Source: an uncultured Pseudomonadales bacterium
GTDB taxonomy: Bacteria > Pseudomonadota > Gammaproteobacteria > Pseudomonadales > IMCC2047
Length of the DNA: 40,170 bases
Reading direction: 5' to 3'
Assembly: GCA_947258415.1 (NCBI GenBank)
Contig: CAMYIF010000014.1
Span: 1 to 40,170 of the forward strand
Part shown: piece by piece, positions 8,142 through 17,453 of the stretch
Layout: every line of letters starts with the position of its first letter
Numbering within the stretch: the stretch's first letter is position 1
Translations under genes and position numbers: made by a program
The notes under the pieces: generated by a model
Told to the model about the DNA's origin: nothing
Database searches by the model: none
Seen by the model: only the letters and a program-made list of their open reading frames with translations

Positions 8142-9626
8142 TCAGCGAATGAATTCCCGGTAATCCTTTTCCCATTTTTTGGTCTGTTTTTTCGACAGCC
8201 CGCCCAGCGTATTGACAGCGTGCCGCAGGCGAGTCCGGGTCATATCGGCACCCAGTATTGCCATCGAATCGTACACCGAGGTTGACACCGGGGTACCCGA
8301 AATAGCGACAAACAGCGGGAACAGGTAATCGCGAATCTTCAAACCCATCCGCTGTGCCAGGTCTTTGATAATGGCTTCAATATTATCCCGGTTCCAGCCC
8401 TGTTCGGTTTCCAGGCGCCACAGGGTAAATTGCAGGATACGTTTACAGGTTTCCTGTTCGAGCGACTTGTGATCAAAATCCTTCTCGTCGAGATCGAGCA
8501 TGCCCGAACAGAAAAATCCGGCCAGCGGAACGATATCGGTAAACAGGGAAATACGCTCCTTGATCAAGGGTGCAATCTGCATCAGGTATTCCCTGTTAAA
8601 GGCCCATTGCTGGATCCGCTGGGCAAATTCTTCCAGCGACAACTCGTCGCGAATCCAGCTGCCATTGAGCCAGCCCAGCTTTTCGACATCGAATATTGGC
8701 CCGCCGAGCGAGACGCGTTTGATATCAAAATGCTCGATCATTTCCTTCAATCTGAATTTTTCCGATTCATCCGGCATCGACCAGCCCATCCGGCCCAGGT
8801 AGTTGAGCACGGCTTCGGGCAGGAAGCCCATACGCCGGTAATACTGGATACTGGTCGGGTTTTTTCGCTTGCTCAGTTTGCTTTTATCCGGGTTACGCAG
8901 CAGCGGCATATGGCAAAGCACCGGCATTTCCCAGCCAAAATACTGGTATAACAATTGATGCTTGGGCGCTGAATTAATCCATTCCTCACCCCGGATTACA
9001 TGGGTGATTTTCATCAGGTGATCATCGACAACATTGGCCAGGTGGTAGGTTGGCAGGCCGTCCGCCTTCATTAATATCTGCATATCGACCTGCTGCCAAT
9101 CGATGCTGATGGGGCCTCGCAGGAAGTCTTCGAAATTACAAACGCCTTCACTGGGAACTTTCATACGGATAACGCAAGACTCACCATTATTCAATTTTGA
9201 CTGCACCTGGGTTTTATCCAGGTGCATACAGCGCCCGTCGTAACCGGGTGTCTGCTTGTTGGCCATTTGCTCGGCACGCAGTTCGTTCAAGCGATCTTCT
9301 GAACAGAAGCAATGGAAGGCATGCCCGCTATCGACCAACTGATCGGCGTATTGTCGATAGAGATGGCTTCGATCACTCTGGCGATAAGGGCCGTATTCGC
9401 CTCCCACATCCGGCCCCTCGTCCCATTCAAGACCCAGCCATCGCAAGGAATCCAGGATAGCCTGTTCGGATTCCTTGCTGCTTCTTTCCTGGTCGGTATC
9501 TTCAATACGCAAAATAAACTGTCCGCCCTGGCTGCGGGCAAAACACAGGTTGAATAAGGCGATATAGGCTGTGCCTACATGGGGGTCTCCAGTGGGAGAT
9601 GGCGCAATACGGGCGCGAACGGTCAT
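8142..9626 (-). CDS. gltX: glutamate--tRNA ligase
   Basis: [21 protein letters not shown] (HIGH region), KLSKRKNP (KMSKS region), 494 aa. Confidence 0.96.
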   Translation of the reverse strand: MTVRARIAPSPTGDPHVGTAYIALFNLCFARSQGGQFILRIEDTDQERSSKESEQAILDSLRWLGLEWDEGPDVGGEYGPYRQSDRSHLYRQYADQLVDSGHAFHCFCSEDRLNELRAEQMANKQTPGYDGRCMHLDKTQVQSKLNNGESCVIRMKVPSEGVCNFEDFLRGPISIDWQQVDMQILMKADGLPTYHLANVVDDHLMKITHVIRGEEWINSAPKHQLLYQYFGWEMPVLCHMPLLRNPDKSKLSKRKNPTSIQYYRRMGFLPEAVLNYLGRMGWSMPDESEKFRLKEMIEHFDIKRVSLGGPIFDVEKLGWLNGSWIRDELSLEEFAQRIQQWAFNREYLMQIAPLIKERISLFTDIVPLAGFFCSGMLDLDEKDFDHKSLEQETCKRILQFTLWRLETEQGWNRDNIEAIIKDLAQRMGLKIRDYLFPLFVAISGTPVSTSVYDSMAILGADMTRTRLRHAVNTLGGLSKKQTKKWEKDYREFIR

Positions 9627-9673
9627 AGTCGAAACTCAATGGCTGGGAAAAGGGGTTTTAATTTAGGGCGGGA

Positions 9674-10534
9674 TTATACGGCTTTAGCTTTAACCGCTGA
9701 AGTCTTGCGAAGAAATTCTTTCACCAATTCCGATACTTCGGCGGCCTTGGTCACCATCAGCAGGTGCCCGCAGTTAATAATTTCAAGGGTAGCGTTGGGT
9801 AACAGCGATGCCAGGATCTTTTGGTTGACGCTGGGGATAATCGGGTCGTCCCTGCCGGCAATTATCAGTGTTTGATGCTTGACGGTATGCAGCCACGGAG
9901 TGCTGGCCCAGCTGCGGCTGGCCATTAACTGGGAATAATAACCGTACATACTCGGATCAATATTGCGTCTGTCGTGTTCGTTCGCCAACCTGGGACGATC
10001 ATGCACAGTGCCACCGTAAAGGTGCGCAGATATGAATTCCCGGTAAAAACGATTGAAATATCGCATGGGAAAGGTCAGTTCCATCATCACGTGTAAAGGG
10101 CCGGGGATGGTGACGCCATATCCTGCTGAGGTGACGGCGAGGATCAACTTGTTGATTTTATCGGGATATTTTCGGGTGACTTCCTGCGCCAATATGCCGC
10201 CCCAGGAAATACCCAGCAGATCGACCTTGTCATAACCCAGGGCTTCGATGACTTTTATGGTGATATCCGCGTAAGCGGGCAAGGAAAGGGGAATGGAAGG
10301 TAGAGATGATTTTCCGACAGCCGGTGCATCAAAATGAATGATTGTCCTGTTGGCCAATAATTCGGTGAAAGGCACAATGGTCTCGATCGACATGCCCAAA
10401 CCATTACAAACCAGTAAAGGTACTGCATTGGATTTTTTCTTATTGTCAGCATGCCTGACATATGTGCGTATTTTATGGTTATCAATTTTCTGGTAACGCT
10501 CGGCCGCTCGTACCATCAATCTTTGTCGCATCAT
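9674..10534 (-). CDS. alpha/beta hydrolase resembling medium-chain poly(3-hydroxyalkanoate) depolymerase (PhaZ-like)
   Basis: PLLVCNGLGMSIETIVPF, GISWGGILAQE nucleophile elbow, GRDDPIIP, INCGHLLMVTKA; overall layout resembles the intracellular PhaZ of pseudomonads. Confidence 0.7.
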   Translation of the reverse strand: MMRQRLMVRAAERYQKIDNHKIRTYVRHADNKKKSNAVPLLVCNGLGMSIETIVPFTELLANRTIIHFDAPAVGKSSLPSIPLSLPAYADITIKVIEALGYDKVDLLGISWGGILAQEVTRKYPDKINKLILAVTSAGYGVTIPGPLHVMMELTFPMRYFNRFYREFISAHLYGGTVHDRPRLANEHDRRNIDPSMYGYYSQLMASRSWASTPWLHTVKHQTLIIAGRDDPIIPSVNQKILASLLPNATLEIINCGHLLMVTKAAEVSELVKEFLRKTSAVKAKAV

Positions 10535-10832
10535 CTACGTATTCCCCGTTTCCAGATAACAAAAATCGTTACCCTCTATGCATACTTGCATAGCAAAATG
10601 AAAGGGGAAAATTAAAAAGCAGGCGCTTAAACGCGACTCGAGTGAACTATCATTTATCCTGATTTATACCATCCATCCGGATCAATAATCCCGACTCGTT
10701 TTTGTTGATTTGTATCATCCCCTTTTCAATTTTTTTTATAACCACTGGTTATTAGTTTAGCAGATTTTTTCAGGATTTTGCACTACGTAATATTTGTGCA
10801 ATTATTTTGGGAAATAACAAGCCCCTCTAATA

Positions 10833-10856
10833 CCCTTGTTTCAAGGGCATTTTTTT
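10833..10856 (+). terminator. orphan + strand terminator-like hairpin
   Basis: CCCTTGtttCAAGGGcaTTTTTTT; no + strand CDS lies upstream of it. Confidence 0.55.
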
Positions 10857-10940
10857 CAGCGCCACATGGCGCCTGGCTAAAGGTTGGTTTCTCAGGAATC
10901 CAGATACGCAGGAAAGTAACAATCATTTTTCAGAATAAGC

Positions 10941-11981
10941 TCAGGCATTGACATCGATAACGATTCTACCCTGAATTCGTCCGTCAATAATTTGTTCAGC
11001 CAGCTCGGGTAAGGAAGTCATGGGCTTCATCTGGTAGATGGTTTCGAGATGCTGGCGATCGATCAATTTGGCCAATGCATCCCAGGCTTTTTTTCTACGC
11101 GCTAATGATGCCATTACCGAATCGATTCCGCGCAGGGTAACGCCTCGCAAGATAAAGGGTGCCACACTGCTCGGCAGGTCCATTCCCCCGGCCAGTCCAC
11201 AGGCGGCAACAATACCTTCGTAACAGGTCTGGGCCAGGACCGTTGCCAGTGTCTGGCTTCCGACAGCATCAACAGCCGCTATCCAGGTTTCTTTTTCCAG
11301 TGGCTTGCTTGGACGGGCAAGCGAGTCCCTGGGAATCAGCGCACTGGCGCCCAACGATTTCAGGAACGCTTCGGATTCATCTACCCGCCCGGTAGAAGCC
11401 GTCACTTGATATCCCAGCCGGGACAAAATCAACACGGCGATCGAGCCGACCCCGCCAGCGGCGCCGGTAACTACAACCGGACCATCTCCCGGTTTAACAC
11501 CATGTTCCTGGATAGCCTGAACGCAAAGCATGGCCGTGTAACCCGCCGTCCCGATCCCCATAGCCTGTTCAAGGCTGAATACTTTCGGGACGGGTACCAG
11601 CCATTCGGCTTTTAAGCGTTGTTTTTGACTATAGCCACCCCAGTATTTCTCGGACAGTCCGAAACCGTTGACCATGACCCGGTCGCCCGGTTTCCAGGCA
11701 GGATTGCGCGATTCTATTACTTCCCCTGCCAGGTCAAGGCCACACACCATGGGAACCGTTTTACATATTCTTCCCCGGCCACTCACCGCGAGTCCGTCCT
11801 TGTAATTGAGCGTTGAATAGGCAACCCTGACCAGCACGTCTTCGTCGGGCAGGTCGCCCAGGGTTAGTTGCTTTAATTTCCCTTTAACTTTTCCATCGAC
11901 CTCGTCGGCAACGACAGCGGTAAAGGTTTCATCAGAATTATCTATCATGTCATTATCCCTGCCAGAAAAGATGCTGGTCAC
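10941..11981 (-). CDS. acuI: acrylyl-CoA reductase family / YhdH-type quinone oxidoreductase (MDR superfamily)
   Basis: TLNYKDGLAVSGRG, GLDLAGEV, VTGAAGGVGSIAVLILSRLGYQVTASTGR, GRIVIDV; 346 aa. Confidence 0.85.
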   Translation of the reverse strand: MTSIFSGRDNDMIDNSDETFTAVVADEVDGKVKGKLKQLTLGDLPDEDVLVRVAYSTLNYKDGLAVSGRGRICKTVPMVCGLDLAGEVIESRNPAWKPGDRVMVNGFGLSEKYWGGYSQKQRLKAEWLVPVPKVFSLEQAMGIGTAGYTAMLCVQAIQEHGVKPGDGPVVVTGAAGGVGSIAVLILSRLGYQVTASTGRVDESEAFLKSLGASALIPRDSLARPSKPLEKETWIAAVDAVGSQTLATVLAQTCYEGIVAACGLAGGMDLPSSVAPFILRGVTLRGIDSVMASLARRKKAWDALAKLIDRQHLETIYQMKPMTSLPELAEQIIDGRIQGRIVIDVNA

Positions 11982-12051
11982 AACGATTGGTAAAATTTAC
12001 AGCAATTACTTCTACTCATTTGCCCATTAAAACAGCAACGTTCCGATCGCT

Positions 12052-12744
12052 TCAAGACAAAACATACTTTAGCGGAGGAGACTCCTCAAATGACATAAGT
12101 TCTACTTCTGCCATAAGCAATTCAGCAGTGGCAAGTGCATCATTCAAGGCATTATGTGCATAATGATGTGGCAAATTGTGCCAATCCCGTAGTTTTGACA
12201 ACCGAAGTTCAGACGGATCATAGGGTAATCCACGTTTATCGAGACGTTTCTTGGCAATTACCAGGGTGTCAATGATCGGAAATACTGGTGCCATGCCGTA
12301 TAGCTGTTTACAGGCCTGTTCCAGAAAGTTTTTTTCTATGTGGGCAAAGTGTACCAGCATGGCTTTTCCTGCCAGTGCGGCAAGCAAATCCGAAGTGACC
12401 TCTTCCAGAGAAGCGCCCCGTGATTTTGCAGAATCGGTGATTTGATGGATAACAACATTTTCTTCTTTAAGCTCGCCCTGTGCGCATATAACCTGGTGAT
12501 ATGCACTGGAAAGTAGAATCTCATTATTTTCCAAGCATATAAATCCCACGCTCAAAATCTGTTCCCGGGCCGGATCAAGGCCTGTCGTTTCAAAATCAAC
12601 GGCCAGGATTGATGCCGAATCGATAAGCCCGGCCTTATCCGGAAAAGGAACCGACAGGAAATCTTTTAACGCCCCTTCGGGCGCTTTACGCAGTAGACGT
12701 TTGCGGCGCGCTTCAAGACCAAAAAGTTGATTTAGCATTAACAC
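12052..12744 (-). CDS. DEDDh 3'-5' exonuclease (DnaQ-like)
   Basis: AVDFETTGLDPAREQILSVGFI, and YAHNALNDALATAELL with the expected H...D. Confidence 0.88.
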   Translation of the reverse strand: MLMLNQLFGLEARRKRLLRKAPEGALKDFLSVPFPDKAGLIDSASILAVDFETTGLDPAREQILSVGFICLENNEILLSSAYHQVICAQGELKEENVVIHQITDSAKSRGASLEEVTSDLLAALAGKAMLVHFAHIEKNFLEQACKQLYGMAPVFPIIDTLVIAKKRLDKRGLPYDPSELRLSKLRDWHNLPHHYAHNALNDALATAELLMAEVELMSFEESPPLKYVLS

Positions 12745-12761
12745 GGATTTCCTTCTGACCG

Positions 12762-14609
12762 TCAGTAGAGCGATTGAAGATTACTCTGCATCGTCCGGAT
12801 AACCTTGAATGCATCTTTCAGGTGTTCGCGCTCGAGTCTGGATATATTAACCGGCTTGATATAATTATCCGGCGGCTTGTTATCTTGAATTTGCCGGGCC
12901 TGGTGCTGGATACGCAGCGCCCCGAGAAACTCGAAGGCATCAATTAAATTGGCGGCCCCCTCTTTACTAAGCGAAGGAGTACCAGCGGCCATTTTCAGTC
13001 GTTCAATGGTATTTACCGGGGTTATACCTTCTGAAAGCGCGTATATTCTCGCCAGATCGACAATCGGCGCTATGCCGTTATGCTTGATATCCAGGGTATC
13101 GTCATGCTTGCCATCGTGCACCAGCACAAAATCCCTGAAGAACCCCAGCGGTGGCCTAAGCTTTAACGCATTCTTGGTCAAATGTGCCAGGAATAAGGTG
13201 TTTTTGCGGGTTTTAGTCAGCATATTGGCGCGTATATCTTTGAGAAAAGCGTGATCACCGTGCACTGTATTCAGGTCAAAAAAGATACTGCTATACATCA
13301 ACGCCTTGGGTTCCGGGGTTTCGACCCAGGTATTAAAGTAGCCGTTCCAGGCAGATTGTGTCTGCCGCCATTTGGGGTTCATCGCCATAACATCACCGGG
13401 ACAGTAGATGAATCCACAGTCTGCAAGACCGTCGTTAACATACTTTGCCAAAGCCTCAAACCATGCATCATCCTCAGGCTTCATTTCATCGGAGATAATC
13501 AGGCCATTATCCTGGTCCGAGTGGGAGGATTGCTCTTGTCTGGCTTGCGAACCGGCAGCCACCCACTCGTAAGGAACCGGTGCAGGACCCAGTTTCTTCT
13601 CAGCAAACTCAATTAATCGGTGGGTGATGGCCGTTGTGATGGCAGTTATACTCTTGCCTACATGCTCAGCCGTGGTGCCAAGTTTTGCCAGTTTGACGTG
13701 CAACTGGGGTATTAGCTTACTTGCCTCTATCACATCTTCAAGCGATTTAACTTTATGGATAATGCCGGTCAGGTGAACGGCGTTCTGCCCCTCCTGTCGG
13801 ATCAGGTCGGTAACCGAAACCATACCAAGCAGGTTGCCATCTTCGAGTACCGGTAAATGGTGAACATGCTTTCTAGACATGAGCATCAGGGCATCGAAGG
13901 CATTTGCAGTGCGCTTGATTGAAATCAGGTTGGTACTCATTATTTGATCAACCGGGGTATCCGTAGAAAGCTCGACGGCAACGCAACGCCGCCGGATATC
14001 CTTATCGGTGATAATGCCAACAAGCTGGTTTTCATCATCAACAATCATCAGCGAGGAAAATCCCAGCTCGGTCATTTTGACAGCCGCATCACGGATGCTT
14101 GATCCACTTTCAATGGTAATAGCCGGTGAATTAAACATGTCGGCGATAGAGGTCGTCATCAATGTTGAAGTGACGATGGCTTCCCCGCTCATCGAACTGA
14201 CTATCTGTTTCAGGCGCTGTGAAGCAGACATGATTAAAAAAGCATTAACCGCAGGAAAAGACTGGGTAATGGCACTCAGGTCTGCGAAAGGAATGGTATA
14301 GAGCAGAGAATCTTCTTCGGTTTTGACGATGAATTCGTTTTCGTCTTCCTGGGTACAAAAAACGGTACAGATATCCCCTTCACCCAGTTTACCAAGTAAT
14401 TTTCCATCAGCCGTAAATACCGACAATGCTCCTTTGCGCACCAGATAAAGCCGACGATCAGATACGTTTTTGGGAGGAAGGTTTACCCCACCCCGGAGAT
14501 AGCGGATAGTTACTTTCCCGGTTATTGCCTCGGTGGTTGCAGGGGGTAATTCATTGAAGGGTGGCGTGTTAGCAATGAAGTCATGAATCTCTTTTAATTC
14601 TGCATCCAT
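12762..14609 (-). CDS. cyclic nucleotide-binding / CBS pair / DUF294 nucleotidyltransferase-like protein
   Basis: N-terminal cNMP-binding-like fold, two CBS repeats (DDENQLVGIITDKDIRRR, LEDGNLLGMVSVTDLIR), NTase motif GSQARQEQSSHSDQDNGLI; 615 aa. Confidence 0.9.
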   Translation of the reverse strand: MDAELKEIHDFIANTPPFNELPPATTEAITGKVTIRYLRGGVNLPPKNVSDRRLYLVRKGALSVFTADGKLLGKLGEGDICTVFCTQEDENEFIVKTEEDSLLYTIPFADLSAITQSFPAVNAFLIMSASQRLKQIVSSMSGEAIVTSTLMTTSIADMFNSPAITIESGSSIRDAAVKMTELGFSSLMIVDDENQLVGIITDKDIRRRCVAVELSTDTPVDQIMSTNLISIKRTANAFDALMLMSRKHVHHLPVLEDGNLLGMVSVTDLIRQEGQNAVHLTGIIHKVKSLEDVIEASKLIPQLHVKLAKLGTTAEHVGKSITAITTAITHRLIEFAEKKLGPAPVPYEWVAAGSQARQEQSSHSDQDNGLIISDEMKPEDDAWFEALAKYVNDGLADCGFIYCPGDVMAMNPKWRQTQSAWNGYFNTWVETPEPKALMYSSIFFDLNTVHGDHAFLKDIRANMLTKTRKNTLFLAHLTKNALKLRPPLGFFRDFVLVHDGKHDDTLDIKHNGIAPIVDLARIYALSEGITPVNTIERLKMAAGTPSLSKEGAANLIDAFEFLGALRIQHQARQIQDNKPPDNYIKPVNISRLEREHLKDAFKVIRTMQSNLQSLY

Positions 14610-14623
14610 GTTAAGCCACCCTG

Positions 14624-15091
14624 TTAAATTGCGTCCTTGATTGATGAACTGGCAGTTGGACTGAATTCAGCCAGGTACATACTGCCCTTTATTTTTACCA
14701 ATATCCTGAGTTTTTCGGCTAATTTATCTTGGATAATAGCTGAACGAAAGTCGGTTTCTTTCTGCCAATATTGTTCATTTCCCGATTTATCAAAAACATA
14801 AATTGTTTCATCGCCTGTATTATAAACCAGGGAGATAGCAACGCTATCGACAGGGAAACTGGTATTGGCCCGGGTCAATCCACTCTCATCGGTAATGCTG
14901 ATTAACATCTCACCCGATTCAAGAATACATTGTCCAGCAAAGATATCGCATCCATTCTGTATCGATAATTGATAGATATTTTTTTCCTGGTTGGCTTTGT
15001 ATTCAAGATATTGATCCGAGGCTATATAGCCGCCCACCAAAAGAAAAGGCGCCAGGAAAAAAGCCAATTTTGTATCTCTGTTCATGCTCAT
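14624..15091 (-). CDS. hypothetical membrane-anchored protein, 155 aa
   Basis: N-terminal hydrophobic helix (LAFFLAPFLLVGGYIASD), two Cys in NGCDIFAGQC; co-directional with the symporter/DUF294 genes. Confidence 0.7.
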   Translation of the reverse strand: MSMNRDTKLAFFLAPFLLVGGYIASDQYLEYKANQEKNIYQLSIQNGCDIFAGQCILESGEMLISITDESGLTRANTSFPVDSVAISLVYNTGDETIYVFDKSGNEQYWQKETDFRSAIIQDKLAEKLRILVKIKGSMYLAEFSPTASSSIKDAI

Positions 15092-15215
15092 ATATCGTGT
15101 TGCCTTTCTAAACCAAAGTCCGTGTCACCCGCTGAATGATCAGGCTTAATGAATAAAGGCCCCTGAAAAGAGGCCTCTATTAGTCTTTCAAACACGAAGG
15201 TTAGAAAATTTAACT

Positions 15216-16952
15216 TTAGTGTTCATGTGCAGCTGCTTTCGCACCCGAGGGGATTCGCAGGTTGGCCACCAGATGCTGAATTTCATCCGGTGCTGGTCCT
15301 GTCAGTTTAACCATAAGAAACGCTACAGAAAAGTTAACTAACGCTCCGACGGCACCAAAGGCATTGGGAGAAATACCAAAGAACCAGTCTTGCTCCATGC
15401 CGCCCATGAACGATGTCCCGGGGATAAACATAATGCCCTTATGCTGGAACACATAGAGCATGGTGACACCAATACCCGCGCACATACCGGCAATAGCCGC
15501 CTTATCGCTGACAGTCCTGGAAAAGATACCCATCATGAGTGCTGGGAATATCGATGATGCCGCCAACCCGAAGGCCAGGGCCACCGTCCCCGCGGCGAAG
15601 CCGGGGGGATTTAAACCCAGGTAGCCGGCCACCAGTATTGACAGCGTCATGATAATACGACTGGCAAGCAACTCCTTCTGTTCGGTTAGATTGGGTACAA
15701 ACACACCTTTCATCAAGTCGTGGGATATCGACGACGAAATAGCCAGCAATAATCCTGCCGCTGTAGATAATGCCGCGGCCAGCCCTCCTGCAGCTACCAG
15801 CGCAATCACCCAGTTCGGGAGGTTGGCAATCGCCGGATTAGCCAAAACCATGATGTCACGGTCTACCTTGACCATCTCATTAGTCGTATCATCAGCGGTA
15901 TACTGGATTTTGCCGTCACCGTTTTTATCTTCAAATTGCAACAGACCTGTTTTTTCCCAATCCTTGAACCACTGCGGGCGTTCATCATAAACCAGGTTTT
16001 GGCCCGGAGCAGGTTCAATCGTATTCATCAGATTTAAACGGGCCATTGCGCCAACTGCAGGGGCAACGGTATACAGCAAGGCGATGAAAACCAGGGCATA
16101 TCCGGCAGAAGCCCGCGCTGCTTTAACAGACGGTACCGTGAAGAAACGCATGATGACGTGCGGCAAGCCAGCGGTACCGATCATCAAGGACAAGGTATAG
16201 GCAAACATATTAATGCCATTACCCAGCTTTGACGTTGTGTATTCCTGAAGGCCAAGATCGGTCACGATCAGATCGAGTTTATCGAGAAGATACATCCCGC
16301 TACCATCGGCCATGGTACTGCCCAGGCCAATTTGAGGGATCGGGTTACCCGTTAATTGCAATGATATGAAGACCGCGGGCACCGTGTAGGCAAAAATCAG
16401 GACGCAGTACTGGGCAATCTGGGTGTAGGTAATGCCCTTCATACCACCCATTACGGCGTAGACCCAGACAACGGCCATACCGATTCCCAGGCCAATGTCA
16501 TAGCGTACTTCCATGAAGCGCGAGAAAGCCACGCCAACCCCCTTCATCTGGCCAATAACGTAAGTCAGCGAAGCGATAATCAGGCAAACAACAGCGACCA
16601 CACGAGCCGTCTTGGAGTAATACCGGTCACCAATAAACTCGGGCACGGTGAACTTGCCGTGCTTACGTAAATAAGGCGCAAGTAACATGGCCAGAAGCAC
16701 ATAGCCACCGGTCCAGCCCATCAGGAATACCGAACCGCCGTATCCTAAAAAGGCGATCAGGCCGGCCATCGAAATAAAGGAAGCCGCACTCATCCAGTCG
16801 GCACCAATCGCCATACCATTTGCGACAGGGCCAACGCCTCCACCAGCGACGTAGAAATCACTGGTCGACGCCGCTCTAGCCCACCAGGCAATAGCGAAAT
16901 AGAGCCCGAAAGTACTAAATACAACGATATAGGTTAGCGTTTTTAATTCCAT
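15216..16952 (-). CDS. sodium:solute symporter, acetate permease (ActP-like, VC_2705-type subfamily)
   Basis: Multi-TM SSS protein: FYVAGGGVGPVANGMAIGADWMSAASFISMAGLIAF, ALSTAAGLLLAISSSISHDL; 578 aa. Confidence 0.9.
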   Translation of the reverse strand: MELKTLTYIVVFSTFGLYFAIAWWARAASTSDFYVAGGGVGPVANGMAIGADWMSAASFISMAGLIAFLGYGGSVFLMGWTGGYVLLAMLLAPYLRKHGKFTVPEFIGDRYYSKTARVVAVVCLIIASLTYVIGQMKGVGVAFSRFMEVRYDIGLGIGMAVVWVYAVMGGMKGITYTQIAQYCVLIFAYTVPAVFISLQLTGNPIPQIGLGSTMADGSGMYLLDKLDLIVTDLGLQEYTTSKLGNGINMFAYTLSLMIGTAGLPHVIMRFFTVPSVKAARASAGYALVFIALLYTVAPAVGAMARLNLMNTIEPAPGQNLVYDERPQWFKDWEKTGLLQFEDKNGDGKIQYTADDTTNEMVKVDRDIMVLANPAIANLPNWVIALVAAGGLAAALSTAAGLLLAISSSISHDLMKGVFVPNLTEQKELLASRIIMTLSILVAGYLGLNPPGFAAGTVALAFGLAASSIFPALMMGIFSRTVSDKAAIAGMCAGIGVTMLYVFQHKGIMFIPGTSFMGGMEQDWFFGISPNAFGAVGALVNFSVAFLMVKLTGPAPDEIQHLVANLRIPSGAKAAAHEH

Positions 16953-17218
16953 TACTCATCCCCTCCTTCTTCATGAACGTTATATTTTTTGTCGAGCTTG
17001 TTCATCGCATGTGAGTAATAAAAAATGAGAGCAACAAAGACGTAGATTGAGCCTTGTTGGGCGAACCAGAAACCAAGTTTGTAGCCACCAAGACGAATGT
17101 TGTTCAGGGGTTCGACAAGAAGCAGACCGAAACCGTATGAGACAGTAAACCAGATAATCATGCATACCGTGATTAGTCGGACGTTTTCCCGCCAATATGA
17201 TTCGTGTTCTGATTGCAT
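16952..17218 (-). CDS. DUF4212 domain small membrane protein (symporter partner)
   Basis: 88 aa, two TM helices, YWRENVRLITVCMIIWFTVSYGFGLLL...GFWFAQQGSIYVFVALIFYY; overlaps the symporter start by 1 nt. Confidence 0.9.
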   Translation of the reverse strand: MQSEHESYWRENVRLITVCMIIWFTVSYGFGLLLVEPLNNIRLGGYKLGFWFAQQGSIYVFVALIFYYSHAMNKLDKKYNVHEEGGDE

Positions 17219-17453
17219 AGTAGTCTCCCATTGAGGATAGAAAGTGCCGCTTGATAGCAGGGAGCTTAGAAGACTTGGGGGCAGTTTGTGCGCGCTTGTC
17301 CTTAAGCCCGTGATGAAATATTACCTTGCTTGGGATGGTAAGTAAAATCGGGTAAACAGACAACTTTATCCGGCACGATCACTTATGTATCATGTAGTTT
17401 AACGAATGAGTGAAATCAGTTTACCGTTGTTATATAGCAAAAGGAGAGGTCGA

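Noticed and set aside
8430-8951. 173-aa + strand ORF
   Set aside because: Antisense to gltX, no recognisable domain.
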